Of a DNA stretch of 64,000 nt, positions 49,641-58,804 are shown piece by piece (positions within the stretch are counted from its first letter, which is position 1; each line of letters opens with the position of its first letter). The notes beneath the pieces are model-generated. The model had not been told where the DNA came from, did no database searches, and saw only the letters and a program-made list of their open reading frames with translations. The DNA comes from DASUCS01 sp041166745 (GTDB lineage Bacteria > Actinomycetota > Acidimicrobiia > Acidimicrobiales > JACDCH01), in assembly GCA_041166745.1 (NCBI GenBank), contig JBEEGH010000019.1:193672-257671 (forward strand), given 5' to 3'. A program made the translations under genes and the position numbers.

Positions 49641-50648
49641 ATGGTCAGCATCGGCATCATCGGCGGTTCGGGCTTCACCGGCGCCGAGCTGTTGCGCCTC
49701 TGCGCCGGGCATCCTGATCTCAACATCGAGCTCGCCACCGGTGACCGCCAGGCGGGTACCGCAGTCGCCGAGCTGTATCCGAGCCTGGCGGCGGCCTACC
49801 CGGATCTCGTCTTCACCGAGTATGCACCGGATGCCCTACGTGGACTCGACCTTGTCTTCTGCGGACTTCCTCACGGTGCCTCGCAGGCCATCGTTCCCGA
49901 GCTCCGAACCCACGTGAAGCACGTCGTCGACCTCGCCGCGGACTTCCGGCTGCACGATCCCGCCGTGTACGCGCAGTGGTACGGCGAGGCGCATGCCGCG
50001 CCGGAGCTGCTCGACGACTTCGTCTACGGACTGCCGGAGTTGCATCGCGACTCCCTGCGGTCGGCCGCGCTCGTCGCCGCTCCCGGCTGCTATCCGACGG
50101 CGGCAACGCTGGCGCTTGCCCCACTCTTGCGCAGCGGATTGATCGAGACGGCGGGCATCATCGTCGACGCCGCGAGCGGTGTGTCCGGCGCCGGCCGAGG
50201 CAAGTACCCGTTCTGCGGAACCGACGAGGATTTCGTTGCCTACGGCTTGCTCGACCACCGGCACACGGCGGAGATCGAGCAGAGCCTCAACGCTCAGGTG
50301 CTCTTCACGCCTCACCTAGCACCCATGAACCGCGGGATCCTCGCGACGTGTTACTCCCGCCCAGTGTCGAATATTTCGTCGGAGGAAGTGCTCGACGCTC
50401 TGCACGCGGCGTATGACGATGAGCCGTTCGTGCTCGTCACCGATGCTTCCCCTTCGACGAAAGCGACCCTCGGCTCCAACACCGCGTATGTCACAGGACG
50501 CGCCGACGAACGCACCGGCTGGGTCTTGACGCTTTGTGCCATCGACAACCTCGTGAAGGGCGCAAGTGGCCAAGCGATTCAGTGCGCCAACCTCGCACTG
50601 GGTCTCGACGAGACCGCAGGCCTCCCCAGCGTGGGCGTGTATCCATGA
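49641..50648 (+). CDS. argC: N-acetyl-gamma-glutamyl-phosphate reductase
   Basis: A 335-residue NADPH-dependent reductase of arginine synthesis. The nucleotide motif GIIGGSGFTGAELLRL is at the N-terminus; the active-site Cys150 is in APGCYPTAATLAL, and HRHTAEIEQ and FTPHLAPMNRGIL are family blocks. ATG 49641 is chosen over the in-frame ATG 49620, which lies inside the promoter spacer. The stop overlaps argJ. Confidence 0.97.
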   Translation: MVSIGIIGGSGFTGAELLRLCAGHPDLNIELATGDRQAGTAVAELYPSLAAAYPDLVFTEYAPDALRGLDLVFCGLPHGASQAIVPELRTHVKHVVDLAADFRLHDPAVYAQWYGEAHAAPELLDDFVYGLPELHRDSLRSAALVAAPGCYPTAATLALAPLLRSGLIETAGIIVDAASGVSGAGRGKYPFCGTDEDFVAYGLLDHRHTAEIEQSLNAQVLFTPHLAPMNRGILATCYSRPVSNISSEEVLDALHAAYDDEPFVLVTDASPSTKATLGSNTAYVTGRADERTGWVLTLCAIDNLVKGASGQAIQCANLALGLDETAGLPSVGVYP

Positions 50649-51796
50649 GCGTCACCGCTCCTCGGGGCTTTGCGGCCGCGGGATTGCACTGCGGCATCAA
50701 ACCTTCGGGGAAACCCGACCTCGCGCTCGTCGCGACCGCAGACCGCCGATCGGTGGCAGCCGCGGGGGTCTTCACGCAGAACCTGGCGTGCGCAGGTCCC
50801 GTGCAGGTGTCGAAGCGTCACCTCGCGGCAACGAGGGGTCATGCCGCGGCGGTCGTCCTGAACAGTGGCAACGCCAACTGTGCGACCGGCACCGACGTCG
50901 AGGTGGCCGAGGAGATGTGCACCCTCACGGCGCTCGAATTGCGATGCCGCGTCGAAGACGTGCTGGTGTGCTCCACCGGCCTCATCGGCATTCCGCTCGA
51001 CATCGAGCCGCTGCGCCGAGGCATTCCCACGGCGGTCGCCGCACTCGAACCCTCCTGGGGCGGGGGCGCGGCGCGGGCGATCATGACGACCGACACGGTG
51101 CCGAAGGAAGTCACTGTCCGAGGCGACGGGTGGACCGTCGGCGGGATGGCCAAGGGCGCGGCGATGCTCGCGCCGAACATGGCGACGATGCTCGCCGTGC
51201 TCACCACCGACGCGGCGATCGATCCTGGCGACCTTCAGGCGATGCTTGCTCGGGCCGTGGGCATGACCTTCAACCGGATCGTGGTCGACGGCTGCACCAG
51301 CACGAACGACAGCGTTCTCGTCCTCGCGAACGGTCTCGCTGGTGCGGCGGACCCGCACGAGTTCGGTAAAGCCCTTGCCGAGGCGTGTGGCTCGCTGGCG
51401 ATGCAGATGGTCCGTGACGCCGAAGGCCATACCAAGGTCGTGACGATCTCCGTGGAGGAAGCCGCGAGCGCGGCGGAAGCCGAGCGGGCGGCGCGCAAGC
51501 TCGCGGGCAGCCTGCTGGTGAAGACGAGCCTGTACGGATCCGATCCGTACTGGGGTCGGGTGCTGTCAGAGCTCGGCGTCGCCGGCGTGGCGATCGACGT
51601 CGACGGGGTCACGATCGCCTACGACGATGTCGTCGTGTCGAAGGGCCGAGCACCCACCGGGGCCGACGCTTCCGAGATCGTCAAGCAGCCGGAGTTCACG
51701 TTGACGTGCCGGCTCGGTGCCGGCCGGTACAGCTACTTCGTGCACACCAACGATCTGACCCACGCCTACGTCGACGAGAACATGGGGACCTCGTGA
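50645..51796 (+). CDS. argJ: Bifunctional ornithine acetyltransferase / N-acetylglutamate synthase
   Basis: A 383-residue Ntn-like enzyme that recycles the acetyl group from N-acetylornithine to glutamate. Self-cleavage occurs before Thr181 in KGAAMLAPNMATML, giving alpha and beta chains. NSGNANCATG and CTSTNDSVLVLANG are signatures. Its presence explains why no argE or argA is needed in this operon. It overlaps argC by 4 bases and argB by 4. Confidence 0.97.
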   Translation: MSVTAPRGFAAAGLHCGIKPSGKPDLALVATADRRSVAAAGVFTQNLACAGPVQVSKRHLAATRGHAAAVVLNSGNANCATGTDVEVAEEMCTLTALELRCRVEDVLVCSTGLIGIPLDIEPLRRGIPTAVAALEPSWGGGAARAIMTTDTVPKEVTVRGDGWTVGGMAKGAAMLAPNMATMLAVLTTDAAIDPGDLQAMLARAVGMTFNRIVVDGCTSTNDSVLVLANGLAGAADPHEFGKALAEACGSLAMQMVRDAEGHTKVVTISVEEAASAAEAERAARKLAGSLLVKTSLYGSDPYWGRVLSELGVAGVAIDVDGVTIAYDDVVVSKGRAPTGADASEIVKQPEFTLTCRLGAGRYSYFVHTNDLTHAYVDENMGTS

Positions 51797-52683
51797 GCGA
51801 GCGCAGCGAGCGAGAGACGCTCCCGGCTACTCCGGCCGAGAAGGCGGACGTGCTCGTCGAGGCGCTGCCGTACATCCGGAAGTTCTTCGGATCGACGGTG
51901 GTCGTGAAGTACGGCGGCAACGCGATGACCGATCCCGCACTTGCGCGTCAGTTCGCCGACGACGTGGTGTTGATGCGGTCGGTCGGCATGCGGCCCGTTG
52001 TCGTCCACGGTGGGGGACCGCAGATCAGCGCGCTCATGGAGCGTCTCGGCATGGTGCCCGAGTTCCGTGATGGTCTCCGGGTCACGGATGCCGAGAGCCT
52101 CGACATCGCGCGCATGGTGCTTGTCGGGAAGGTGAATCGCGACATCGTGTCGGCCGTCAACGTGCACGGTCCGCTGGCCGTGGGCCTCTCAGGCGAGGAC
52201 GCGGGGTTGATCCTCGCCAGCGCCCGCAATCCCGAGCTGGGGTTCGTCGGTGACGTTGCCGCAGTGAACCCAGGGATCGTGCAACGACTCCTGGCCGAAG
52301 AGCTCATTCCCGTCGTCTCCACCATCGGCGCCGACCTCGCAGGTCAGTCGTACAACATCAACGCCGACACGGTCGCCGGCGCGCTGGCCGAGGCACTCGG
52401 CGCCGAGAAGATCGTGTACCTCACCGACGTCGAAGGCCTGCTCGCAGATCTCGACGACCCCGGTTCGTTGATCAGTCACATCGATGCGACGCAACTCCAG
52501 AAGCTGGTCGACACGGGTGTGCTCACCGGCGGGATGATCCCCAAGATCGCGGCCTGCGTCCACGCCGTGGAGCAGGGCGTCGGGTCGGCACACATCCTCG
52601 ACGGCCGAATCCCACACGTCCTACTGCTCGAGGTCTTCACCGACTCGGGCATCGGCACGATGATCACGAAGGAGTCACAGTGA
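51793..52683 (+). CDS. argB: Acetylglutamate kinase
   Basis: A 296-residue amino-acid kinase. VVVKYGGNAM (phosphate-binding), VVVHGGGPQISALMERLG, NINADTVAGALAEALGAEKIVYLTDVEG and GGMIPKIAACVHAVEQGV are typical. The first 20 residues contain the low-complexity SERSERE and may help sense arginine, as N-terminal helices do in arginine-inhibited enzymes. GTG 51793 overlaps argJ; the stop overlaps argD. Confidence 0.97.
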   Translation: MSERSERETLPATPAEKADVLVEALPYIRKFFGSTVVVKYGGNAMTDPALARQFADDVVLMRSVGMRPVVVHGGGPQISALMERLGMVPEFRDGLRVTDAESLDIARMVLVGKVNRDIVSAVNVHGPLAVGLSGEDAGLILASARNPELGFVGDVAAVNPGIVQRLLAEELIPVVSTIGADLAGQSYNINADTVAGALAEALGAEKIVYLTDVEGLLADLDDPGSLISHIDATQLQKLVDTGVLTGGMIPKIAACVHAVEQGVGSAHILDGRIPHVLLLEVFTDSGIGTMITKESQ

Positions 52684-53825
52684 CGTCTCACCTGATGCCG
52701 ACGTATCCGCCGCAGCCGGTCACGTTCGTGCGCGGCGAAGGCACTCGTCTGTGGGACGACAACGGCAACGAGTACCTGGACTTCCTCTCCGGGCTCGCGG
52801 TCACCGGCCTCGGCCACGCCAATCCGGTGGTGGCCGACGCGATCAATGCGCAGGCGCGCACGTTGCTCCATGTGTCGAACCTGTTCGGCACCGAACCGGG
52901 CGAGGAAGTGGCGGCGACACTCAACGAGCTACTCGGTGGCGACGGGTTGGTCTTCTTCTGCAACAGCGGCGCTGAGGCCAACGAGTGCGCGATCAAGCTG
53001 GCCCGGAAGTTCGGCGGCCGCGGCAAGCACGTTGTGGTCAGCGCCTACGGCTCGTTCCACGGCCGCACGCTCGCCACCCTGCATGCCACCGGCCAACCAC
53101 AGAAGCACGAGATCTTCCAACCCCTTCCTGAAGGTTTCCGCCACGTCGCATGGGACGATCTCGACGCGCTCGAGATCGCACTCGACGTCTCCGTAGCGGC
53201 GGTGCTACTCGAGCCCGTGCAGGGCGAAGGCGGCGTCAACCCCGCAACCGTCGAGTACTTCCAGGGCGTGCGCCGCCTCTGCGACGAGCGGGGCATCCTC
53301 TTCATGGTCGACGAGGTGCAGACCGGGCTCGGTCGTACCGGAAAGTGGTTCGGCTTCGAGCACTTCGGCGTGCGACCGGACGTCGTCACGATGGCCAAGG
53401 CGCTCGGCAACGGAGTGCCCATCGGCGCGTGCTGGGCGCGGGCCGACGTGGCCTGTGCCTTCGAGCCGGGCGATCACGCAACGACATTCGGCGGACAGCC
53501 CTTGGCGACCGCCGCGGCGCGCGCCGTGCTCGGCGAGATGCGTCGGCTCGACATTCCGGCCGCGGCGGCACGCGCCGGCGACCGCTTGATGGCCGCGCTG
53601 GCCGAGACCGCCGGCGTCGCCGACGTCCGTGGTCTCGGATTGCTCGTTGCCGCGCAACTGGACGAAGGTCTCGACGCCAAGACGGTCGTAGCCGGGTGTC
53701 TCGCGGCGGGGCTCGTCGTCAATGCCGTCACGCCTACAGCGCTTCGCCTTGCGCCTCCGCTGACGGTCAGCGACACGGAGATCGACGACGCTGTGGCGAT
53801 CCTCGCCAAGGTCCTTTCCTCATGA
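52680..53825 (+). CDS. argD: Acetylornithine aminotransferase
   Basis: A 381-residue class III PLP transaminase. FCNSGAEANECAIKLARK holds the PLP phosphate contacts, LEPVQGEGGV and MVDEVQTGLGRTG the PLP ring Asp, and TMAKALGNGVPIGA the Schiff-base Lys. It converts N-acetylglutamate semialdehyde to N-acetylornithine. GTG 52680 overlaps argB; the stop overlaps argF. Confidence 0.96.
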   Translation: MTSHLMPTYPPQPVTFVRGEGTRLWDDNGNEYLDFLSGLAVTGLGHANPVVADAINAQARTLLHVSNLFGTEPGEEVAATLNELLGGDGLVFFCNSGAEANECAIKLARKFGGRGKHVVVSAYGSFHGRTLATLHATGQPQKHEIFQPLPEGFRHVAWDDLDALEIALDVSVAAVLLEPVQGEGGVNPATVEYFQGVRRLCDERGILFMVDEVQTGLGRTGKWFGFEHFGVRPDVVTMAKALGNGVPIGACWARADVACAFEPGDHATTFGGQPLATAAARAVLGEMRRLDIPAAAARAGDRLMAALAETAGVADVRGLGLLVAAQLDEGLDAKTVVAGCLAAGLVVNAVTPTALRLAPPLTVSDTEIDDAVAILAKVLSS

Positions 53826-54718
53826 GACATTTTCTCGAGATCGACGATCTGTCTCCGTCGGAGCTGCTGGACGTGCTCGACCGGTCGGAGTCGTCGGCTC
53901 TCGGCACGCCGTTGGCGGGAAAGGGTGTGGCCCTCTATTTCGAGAAGCCGTCGCTGCGGACCCGTCACTCGGCCGAGATGGCCGTCGTTCAACTCGGTGG
54001 CCATCCGGTCACGATCCGTCGCGAGGAGATCGGCGCCGGCGCTCGAGAACCGCTCTCCGACATCGCGCGAGTCCTCGCGGGCTATCACGCCCTGATGGGA
54101 GCGCGCGTGTTCGTCCACGACGACGTCGTCGCGCTGGCCGCGCCTGATGCGCTCCCCATCGTGAACCTGCTCTCGGATGAGGCGCACCCGTGCCAAGCGT
54201 TGGCCGACCTGCTCACGATGCGCCAGGAGTGGAACGAGCTCGCGGGCCGCACGGTGTGCTGGGTCGGCGACTTCAACAACGTCGCCCGCTCGCTGGCGAT
54301 CGGCTGCGCCATGACCGCCATGCAGGTACGCCTCGCCTGTCCGGCGGGGTATGGGCCGAGCGAGGCCGACCTCGATCGCCTCGCGCAGTACGACTGCGCG
54401 CCCTTCGTGACCACGCATCCCGACGAGGCCGCCAAGGGAGCCGACGCGGTGCACACCGACGTGTGGACGTCGATGGGGTTCGAAACCGAGGCGGACGATC
54501 GGCACCGCGCTTTCGAGGGCTTTCAGGTCGACGACAGCGTGATGGCCACGGCCGCGGTCCACGCTGTGTTCATGCACTGTCTTCCCGCACACCGCGGTGA
54601 GGAAGTGTCGGCTTCCGTCGTCGACGGCCCTCAGAGTCGGGTGTTTCTCCAGGCCGAGAACCGCATGCACTCGTTCCGCGGGCTGCTGGCATGGCTCACC
54701 GCGGTGAACGCACGGTGA
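53822..54718 (+). CDS. argF: Ornithine carbamoyltransferase
   Basis: A 298-residue transcarbamylase that makes citrulline from ornithine and carbamoyl phosphate. The carbamoyl-phosphate loop is FEKPSLRTRHS (S44, R46, T47, R48), where Leu replaces the more common Thr. HPCQALADLLT, the ornithine loop SMGFE and HCLPAHRGEEV with the catalytic Cys are present. It overlaps argD and argR by 4 bases. Carbamoyl phosphate comes from CarAB encoded upstream in the window. Confidence 0.96.
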   Translation: MRHFLEIDDLSPSELLDVLDRSESSALGTPLAGKGVALYFEKPSLRTRHSAEMAVVQLGGHPVTIRREEIGAGAREPLSDIARVLAGYHALMGARVFVHDDVVALAAPDALPIVNLLSDEAHPCQALADLLTMRQEWNELAGRTVCWVGDFNNVARSLAIGCAMTAMQVRLACPAGYGPSEADLDRLAQYDCAPFVTTHPDEAAKGADAVHTDVWTSMGFETEADDRHRAFEGFQVDDSVMATAAVHAVFMHCLPAHRGEEVSASVVDGPQSRVFLQAENRMHSFRGLLAWLTAVNAR

Positions 54719-55212
54719 CGAGCAAGGTGACGGACAACGGCGCGCAGCGTCTCGCCAAACAACAACGTCAACATCGGATTGCCGGCCTGCTCGAGAGGAA
54801 CGCCGTCACCAGCCAGGGTCAGCTCGTGCAGTTGCTCACGGATGATGGTGTCGTCGCCACACAGGCGACGGTTTCGCGCGATCTCGACGAGTTGGGCGCG
54901 ATCAAGGTGCGGGCGTCCGGGGGCGACAGCGTGTACGCCATCCCGGATCTGCCGAAGGAACATCGCACCCCGGAGGATCATCTCCGCCGCGTGCTCGGCG
55001 ACTGGGTCGTCGATGTCGACCACTCACACAACCTCGTGGTGTTGCGCACCCCGCCGGGCTCGGCCCACGTCGTTGCCTCGGCCATCGATCGCGCGGGGCT
55101 GCCCGCCATTCTCGGCACGGTCGCAGGAGATGACACGATCCTGGTCGTGGTCGCCGAGCGCTCGAGTGGAACCAAGATCGCGCGCGAGCTCAGCAAGCTC
55201 GCCGGACTCTAG
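54715..55212 (+). CDS. argR: Arginine repressor ArgR
   Basis: A 165-residue hexameric repressor. The N-terminal winged helix-turn-helix includes RQHRIAGLLERNAVTSQGQL and the recognition region VVATQATVSRDLDELGAIKV. The C-terminal domain binds arginine through the GTVAGDDTILVVV block. Its likely target is the palindrome before argC, so the operon represses itself when arginine is high. GTG 54715 overlaps argF. argG follows after 13 bases with GAAGG upstream. Confidence 0.96.
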   Translation: MTSKVTDNGAQRLAKQQRQHRIAGLLERNAVTSQGQLVQLLTDDGVVATQATVSRDLDELGAIKVRASGGDSVYAIPDLPKEHRTPEDHLRRVLGDWVVDVDHSHNLVVLRTPPGSAHVVASAIDRAGLPAILGTVAGDDTILVVVAERSSGTKIARELSKLAGL

Positions 55213-55225
55213 AGAAGGGCTTCCA

Positions 55226-56428
55226 ATGGCAAAGCGAGTGGTGCTCGCGTACAGCGGCGGGCTCGACACATCGGTGGCCGTGCGTTGGATGATCGACAAC
55301 CTCGGTGTCGAAGTCGTCGCGCTGGCAGTGAACGTCGGGCAAGACGGCGGAACGATCGAAGCGGACACGATCACCGAGCGTGCCCTGGCGGCCGGCGCCG
55401 TCGAGTGCGTCGTGACCGACGTGCGCGACGAATTCGCGCGCGACTTCCTGATGCCCGCGCTCAAGGCCAACGCGCTCTACGAGGGTCGCTATCCGCTCGT
55501 GTCCGCGCTGTCACGGCCGGTGATCGCGAAGCAGCTGGTGAAGACGGCCCGGGAGTACGGCGCCGACGCCGTCGCCCACGGCTGCACGGGCAAGGGCAAC
55601 GACCAGGTGCGGTTCGAGGTCTCGACCCGCGCACTCGCTCCCGACCTCGACGTGATTGCGCCGGTTCGGTCGTGGGGGATGACCCGTGCCGACTGCATCC
55701 TCTACGCGTACGACCACGGCATCCCGATCACTGCGACGAAAGAGAAGCTGTACTCGATCGACGACAATCTGTGGGGTCGCGCCATCGAGTGTGGCGAGAT
55801 GGAAGACCCATGGCGGGTGCCGCCCCCCGGCGTCTGGTCGCTCACGAAACAGACCGCGACGGAGCCGCGCGATCTCGTGATCGGATTCGAGGAAGGCGTG
55901 CCCGTCTCCCTCGATGGAGAGCCCACCGGCTTGGTCGAGCTGATCTCCAAGGTGGGGGAGACCGTCGGCTCGTTCGGCTGGGGCCGGCTCGACATGGTCG
56001 AGAACCGCCGCGTCGGCATCAAGAGCCGCGAGACCTACGAATGCCCGTCGGCTCTTGCGCTCATCGCCGCGCACGCTGATCTGGAGTCGATCACACACGA
56101 GCGCGATCTCGCTCGCGAGAAGCAGCGGCTCGAAATCAGGTACGCCGAACTGATCTACGACGGCCTCTGGTTCTCGCCGCTCCGTCAGGCCCTCGACGCT
56201 TTCATCGACGAGTCGCAACAGTTCGTCACGGGCGACGTGCGGCTCCATCTCGAGCCCGGCTCGTGCCAGGTCACCGGCCGGCGCAGCGAACACAGCCTGT
56301 ACGACTACGGCCTGGCGACGTACGAGGCGGAAGACGTTTTCCGGCACGAGGACTCCGCAGGATTCGTTCGGCTGTGGGGTCTCGGTCTGGAGACCTGGGC
56401 GGCCAAGCAGGGCAATCGCGACTCGTGA
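55226..56428 (+). CDS. argG: Argininosuccinate synthase
   Basis: A 400-residue ATP-pyrophosphatase-type synthase. The P-loop motif is LAYSGGLDTSVAVRW; GRYPLVSALSRPVIAKQLV, AHGCTGKGNDQVRFE and ETYECPSALALIAAHADLE are signatures. It joins citrulline and aspartate. The reading frame also continues upstream into argR, but ATG 55226 gives the exact family start. Its stop overlaps argH. Confidence 0.97.
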   Translation: MAKRVVLAYSGGLDTSVAVRWMIDNLGVEVVALAVNVGQDGGTIEADTITERALAAGAVECVVTDVRDEFARDFLMPALKANALYEGRYPLVSALSRPVIAKQLVKTAREYGADAVAHGCTGKGNDQVRFEVSTRALAPDLDVIAPVRSWGMTRADCILYAYDHGIPITATKEKLYSIDDNLWGRAIECGEMEDPWRVPPPGVWSLTKQTATEPRDLVIGFEEGVPVSLDGEPTGLVELISKVGETVGSFGWGRLDMVENRRVGIKSRETYECPSALALIAAHADLESITHERDLAREKQRLEIRYAELIYDGLWFSPLRQALDAFIDESQQFVTGDVRLHLEPGSCQVTGRRSEHSLYDYGLATYEAEDVFRHEDSAGFVRLWGLGLETWAAKQGNRDS

Positions 56429-57804
56429 GCACCCTTTGGCACGGGCGCTTCGAGGAGGGTCCGTCGGCCGAGCTACTGGCGTTCTCGCAGAGCCTGTCGT
56501 TCGACCATCGGCTGGCGGGAGACGACGTGACCGGCTCGCGAGCGCACGTCCGCGGGCTCGTCCGAGCCGGCATCCTCACTGCCGAGGAGGCGACCGCCGT
56601 GCTCGACGCGCTCGCGCAGGTGGAAGCCGAGTTGGAGGCAGCCACGTTCGCCTTCGCGCCCACCGACGAAGACATCCATACCGCCATCGAGCGCCGCGTG
56701 ACGGAGTTGGCCGGCCCGACCGGCGCCAAACTCCACACCGGGCGCAGCCGCAACGACCAAGTGGCCACCGCACTGCGCTTGTACCTGAAGCGCGAGCTGG
56801 GTGGCGTGGCTCGTGCGGTCGTCGCGCTCCAGCACGTTCTCTTCGATCGTGCGGTCGAGGCCGGGCCGTCGTATCTGCCCGGCTACACGCACATGCAGCG
56901 AGCGCAACCCGTGCTGCTCTCGCATCACCTGCTCGCGCATGCATGGGCTTTGTCCCGTGACGTCGATCGCCTCCTCGCCACCCGAACGCGGCTCGACGTG
57001 TCGCCGCTCGGGGCGGGCGCGCTGGCTGGATCCTCGCTTCCACTCGATCCCGACGGCGTCGCCGAGGATCTCGGCTTCGCCCATCGATTCGAGAACTCCC
57101 TCGACGCCGTGAGCGATCGCGATTTCGTGGCGGAAGCGCTCTTCGACGTCGCCCTCCTGAGTGTGCACCTCTCACGCATCGGTGAGGAGATCGTGCTGTG
57201 GGCGACCGAGGAGTTCGGCTTCGTCACGTTGCACGACTCGTACGCCACCGGCAGCTCGATGATGCCGCAGAAGAAGAATCCCGACATCGCCGAGCTGATT
57301 CGGGGCAAGACCGGTCGCATGATCGGGCACCTCACCGGCCTCCTCTCGACGCTGAAAGGGCTTCCGCTCTCCTACAACCGCGATCTGCAGGAAGACAAGG
57401 AACCGCTGTTCGACGCACTCGACACGATCCGACTCGGCCTTCCCGCACTCGCCGGGTTGCTGCGCACGACCCAATTCAACGTCGAACGCATGCAGGAGGC
57501 CGCGGATTCACCGAGCGCGGCCGCCACCGACCTGGCGGAGCTCCTCGTCGAGCGGGGCGTGCCGTTCCGCGAGGCGCACGCCACCGTGGGTGGAATCGTG
57601 CGCGACTCGATCGAGCGTCACGTTCCGTTGGCCGAGCTCGTTGCCGCGCATCCCGAACTCGGTGACGACGGTCTCGCGCTGCTCGAGGTGGGCGTCGCCG
57701 TCACGCGGCGGCGAACGCCGGGCGGTGCCGGGCCCGGCCCGGTGGCCGATCAGATCGCGAACTTCCGAGCGCATCTCGAGGCCATCGAGCATCGCTTGCC
57801 ATGA
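56425..57804 (+). CDS. argH: Argininosuccinate lyase
   Basis: A 459-residue fumarase/aspartase-superfamily lyase that gives arginine and fumarate. The N-terminus has LWHGRFEEGPSAELLAFSQS; LHTGRSRNDQVATALRLYLK, PGYTHMQRAQPVLLSHHLLA and the signature GSSMMPQKKNPDIAEL (catalytic Ser loop) are intact. It ends the arginine pathway. GTG 56425 overlaps argG; the stop overlaps the thioesterase ATG. Confidence 0.97.
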   Translation: MSTLWHGRFEEGPSAELLAFSQSLSFDHRLAGDDVTGSRAHVRGLVRAGILTAEEATAVLDALAQVEAELEAATFAFAPTDEDIHTAIERRVTELAGPTGAKLHTGRSRNDQVATALRLYLKRELGGVARAVVALQHVLFDRAVEAGPSYLPGYTHMQRAQPVLLSHHLLAHAWALSRDVDRLLATRTRLDVSPLGAGALAGSSLPLDPDGVAEDLGFAHRFENSLDAVSDRDFVAEALFDVALLSVHLSRIGEEIVLWATEEFGFVTLHDSYATGSSMMPQKKNPDIAELIRGKTGRMIGHLTGLLSTLKGLPLSYNRDLQEDKEPLFDALDTIRLGLPALAGLLRTTQFNVERMQEAADSPSAAATDLAELLVERGVPFREAHATVGGIVRDSIERHVPLAELVAAHPELGDDGLALLEVGVAVTRRRTPGGAGPGPVADQIANFRAHLEAIEHRLP

Positions 57805-58184
57805 CGTACTCGTGCGACTTCGAGGTGCGCTACGGCGAGGTGGACCTGCAGGGTGTGGTGTTCAACGCGCACTACCTCGCGTACGTCGATCACTGCATCG
57901 ACCGTTGGTTGCGGACGCTCGATGTTCTCGTCGCCGGCGGCGAGTGGGACATCATGGTCAAGAAGGCATCGGTCGAGTGGCACGACTCCGCCGGTATCGG
58001 CGATGTGCTCACGCTCGTCCCGCACGTAACCCGTTGGGGCACGACCTCGTTCGACGTGACCATCGACGGATCAGTCGGGGAGCGGCCCGTCTTTCAGGCC
58101 GTCGTTCTCTATGTCGGCGTGCGCATGGGCACCAAGGAGCCGATGTCCCCGCCAGAGCACATCCGCGCTGCCCTGTCTCAGTGA
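57801..58184 (+). CDS. YbgC/4HBT-family acyl-CoA thioesterase
   Basis: A 127-residue hot-dog-fold protein. FEVRYGEVDLQGVVFNAHYLAYVDHC is the YbgC/FadM-type motif; the catalytic Asp is in EVDLQG. The second half, VKKASVEWHDSAGIGDVL, matches the substrate-side strands. It hydrolyses an acyl-CoA; chain length is unknown. It shares an ATGA overlap with argH and a GTGA overlap with mpg, so it is co-transcribed, though there is no pathway link. Confidence 0.88.
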   Translation: MTYSCDFEVRYGEVDLQGVVFNAHYLAYVDHCIDRWLRTLDVLVAGGEWDIMVKKASVEWHDSAGIGDVLTLVPHVTRWGTTSFDVTIDGSVGERPVFQAVVLYVGVRMGTKEPMSPPEHIRAALSQ

Positions 58185-58804
58185 CAGCTGCGCCGCTCGA
58201 CCGTGCGTTCTACGCGCGCGACCCGAAGGTCGTAGCCCGCGAGCTGCTGAACAAGGTCCTCGTGCGCGGGAACCGATCGGCGCGCCTGGTGGAGGTGGAG
58301 GCCTACTGCGGTGACATCGATCCCGGAAGTCACGCCTTCCGCGGGATGACGAAGCGCAACGCCACGATGTTCGGCCTCGCCGGCGGCCTGTACGTCTACT
58401 TCACGTATGGCATGCACTGGTGTGCGAACGCCGTGTGCGGCGACGTCGACGAGGGCGTCGCCGTGCTCCTGCGGGCGGCGGCCCCGCTCACCGGGCGCGA
58501 CGAGATGCGGGCGTCGCGTGGGCCGACCGCCAAACGAGATCGCGATCTGTGCAGTGGTCCGGCGAAGCTCTGCCAGGCGTTCGGGCTCGACCGGGCCCAC
58601 GATGGCGCCGATCTCGTCACCGGCGATCGCGGTGTGATGATCGTCGACGACGGCGTTGCGCCACCGCGTCGGCCAGGCAACAGCGTGCGCATCGGGCTCA
58701 CAGCAGGAGCCGAGCATCCGTGGCGCTGGTATGTCGAGGGCGACCCGAACGTCTCGGCGCTCAGATCCCGAAGGGTGTCACGCAGGCCGGCATCTCGTTC
58801 GTGA
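58181..58804 (+). CDS. mpg: 3-methyladenine DNA glycosylase (AAG family)
   Basis: A 207-residue base-excision repair glycosylase that removes alkylated purines. VARELLNKVLVRG, VEVEAYCGDIDPGSHAFRGMT (catalytic Glu), KRNATMFGLAGGLYVYFTYGMHW and SGPAKLCQAFGL are AAG signatures. The 3' end overlaps the convergent small membrane gene by 44 bases. The mpg-tyrS neighbourhood is the same as in Mycobacterium. GTG 58181 overlaps the thioesterase stop. Confidence 0.95.
   Translation: MTAAPLDRAFYARDPKVVARELLNKVLVRGNRSARLVEVEAYCGDIDPGSHAFRGMTKRNATMFGLAGGLYVYFTYGMHWCANAVCGDVDEGVAVLLRAAAPLTGRDEMRASRGPTAKRDRDLCSGPAKLCQAFGLDRAHDGADLVTGDRGVMIVDDGVAPPRRPGNSVRIGLTAGAEHPWRWYVEGDPNVSALRSRRVSRRPASRS

Noticed and set aside
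51793..51826. SERSERE stretch at the ArgB N-terminus as a functional repeat
   Set aside because: Short Ser-Glu-Arg runs at gene starts are common low-complexity sequence in GC-rich actinobacteria; nothing else supports a special role.
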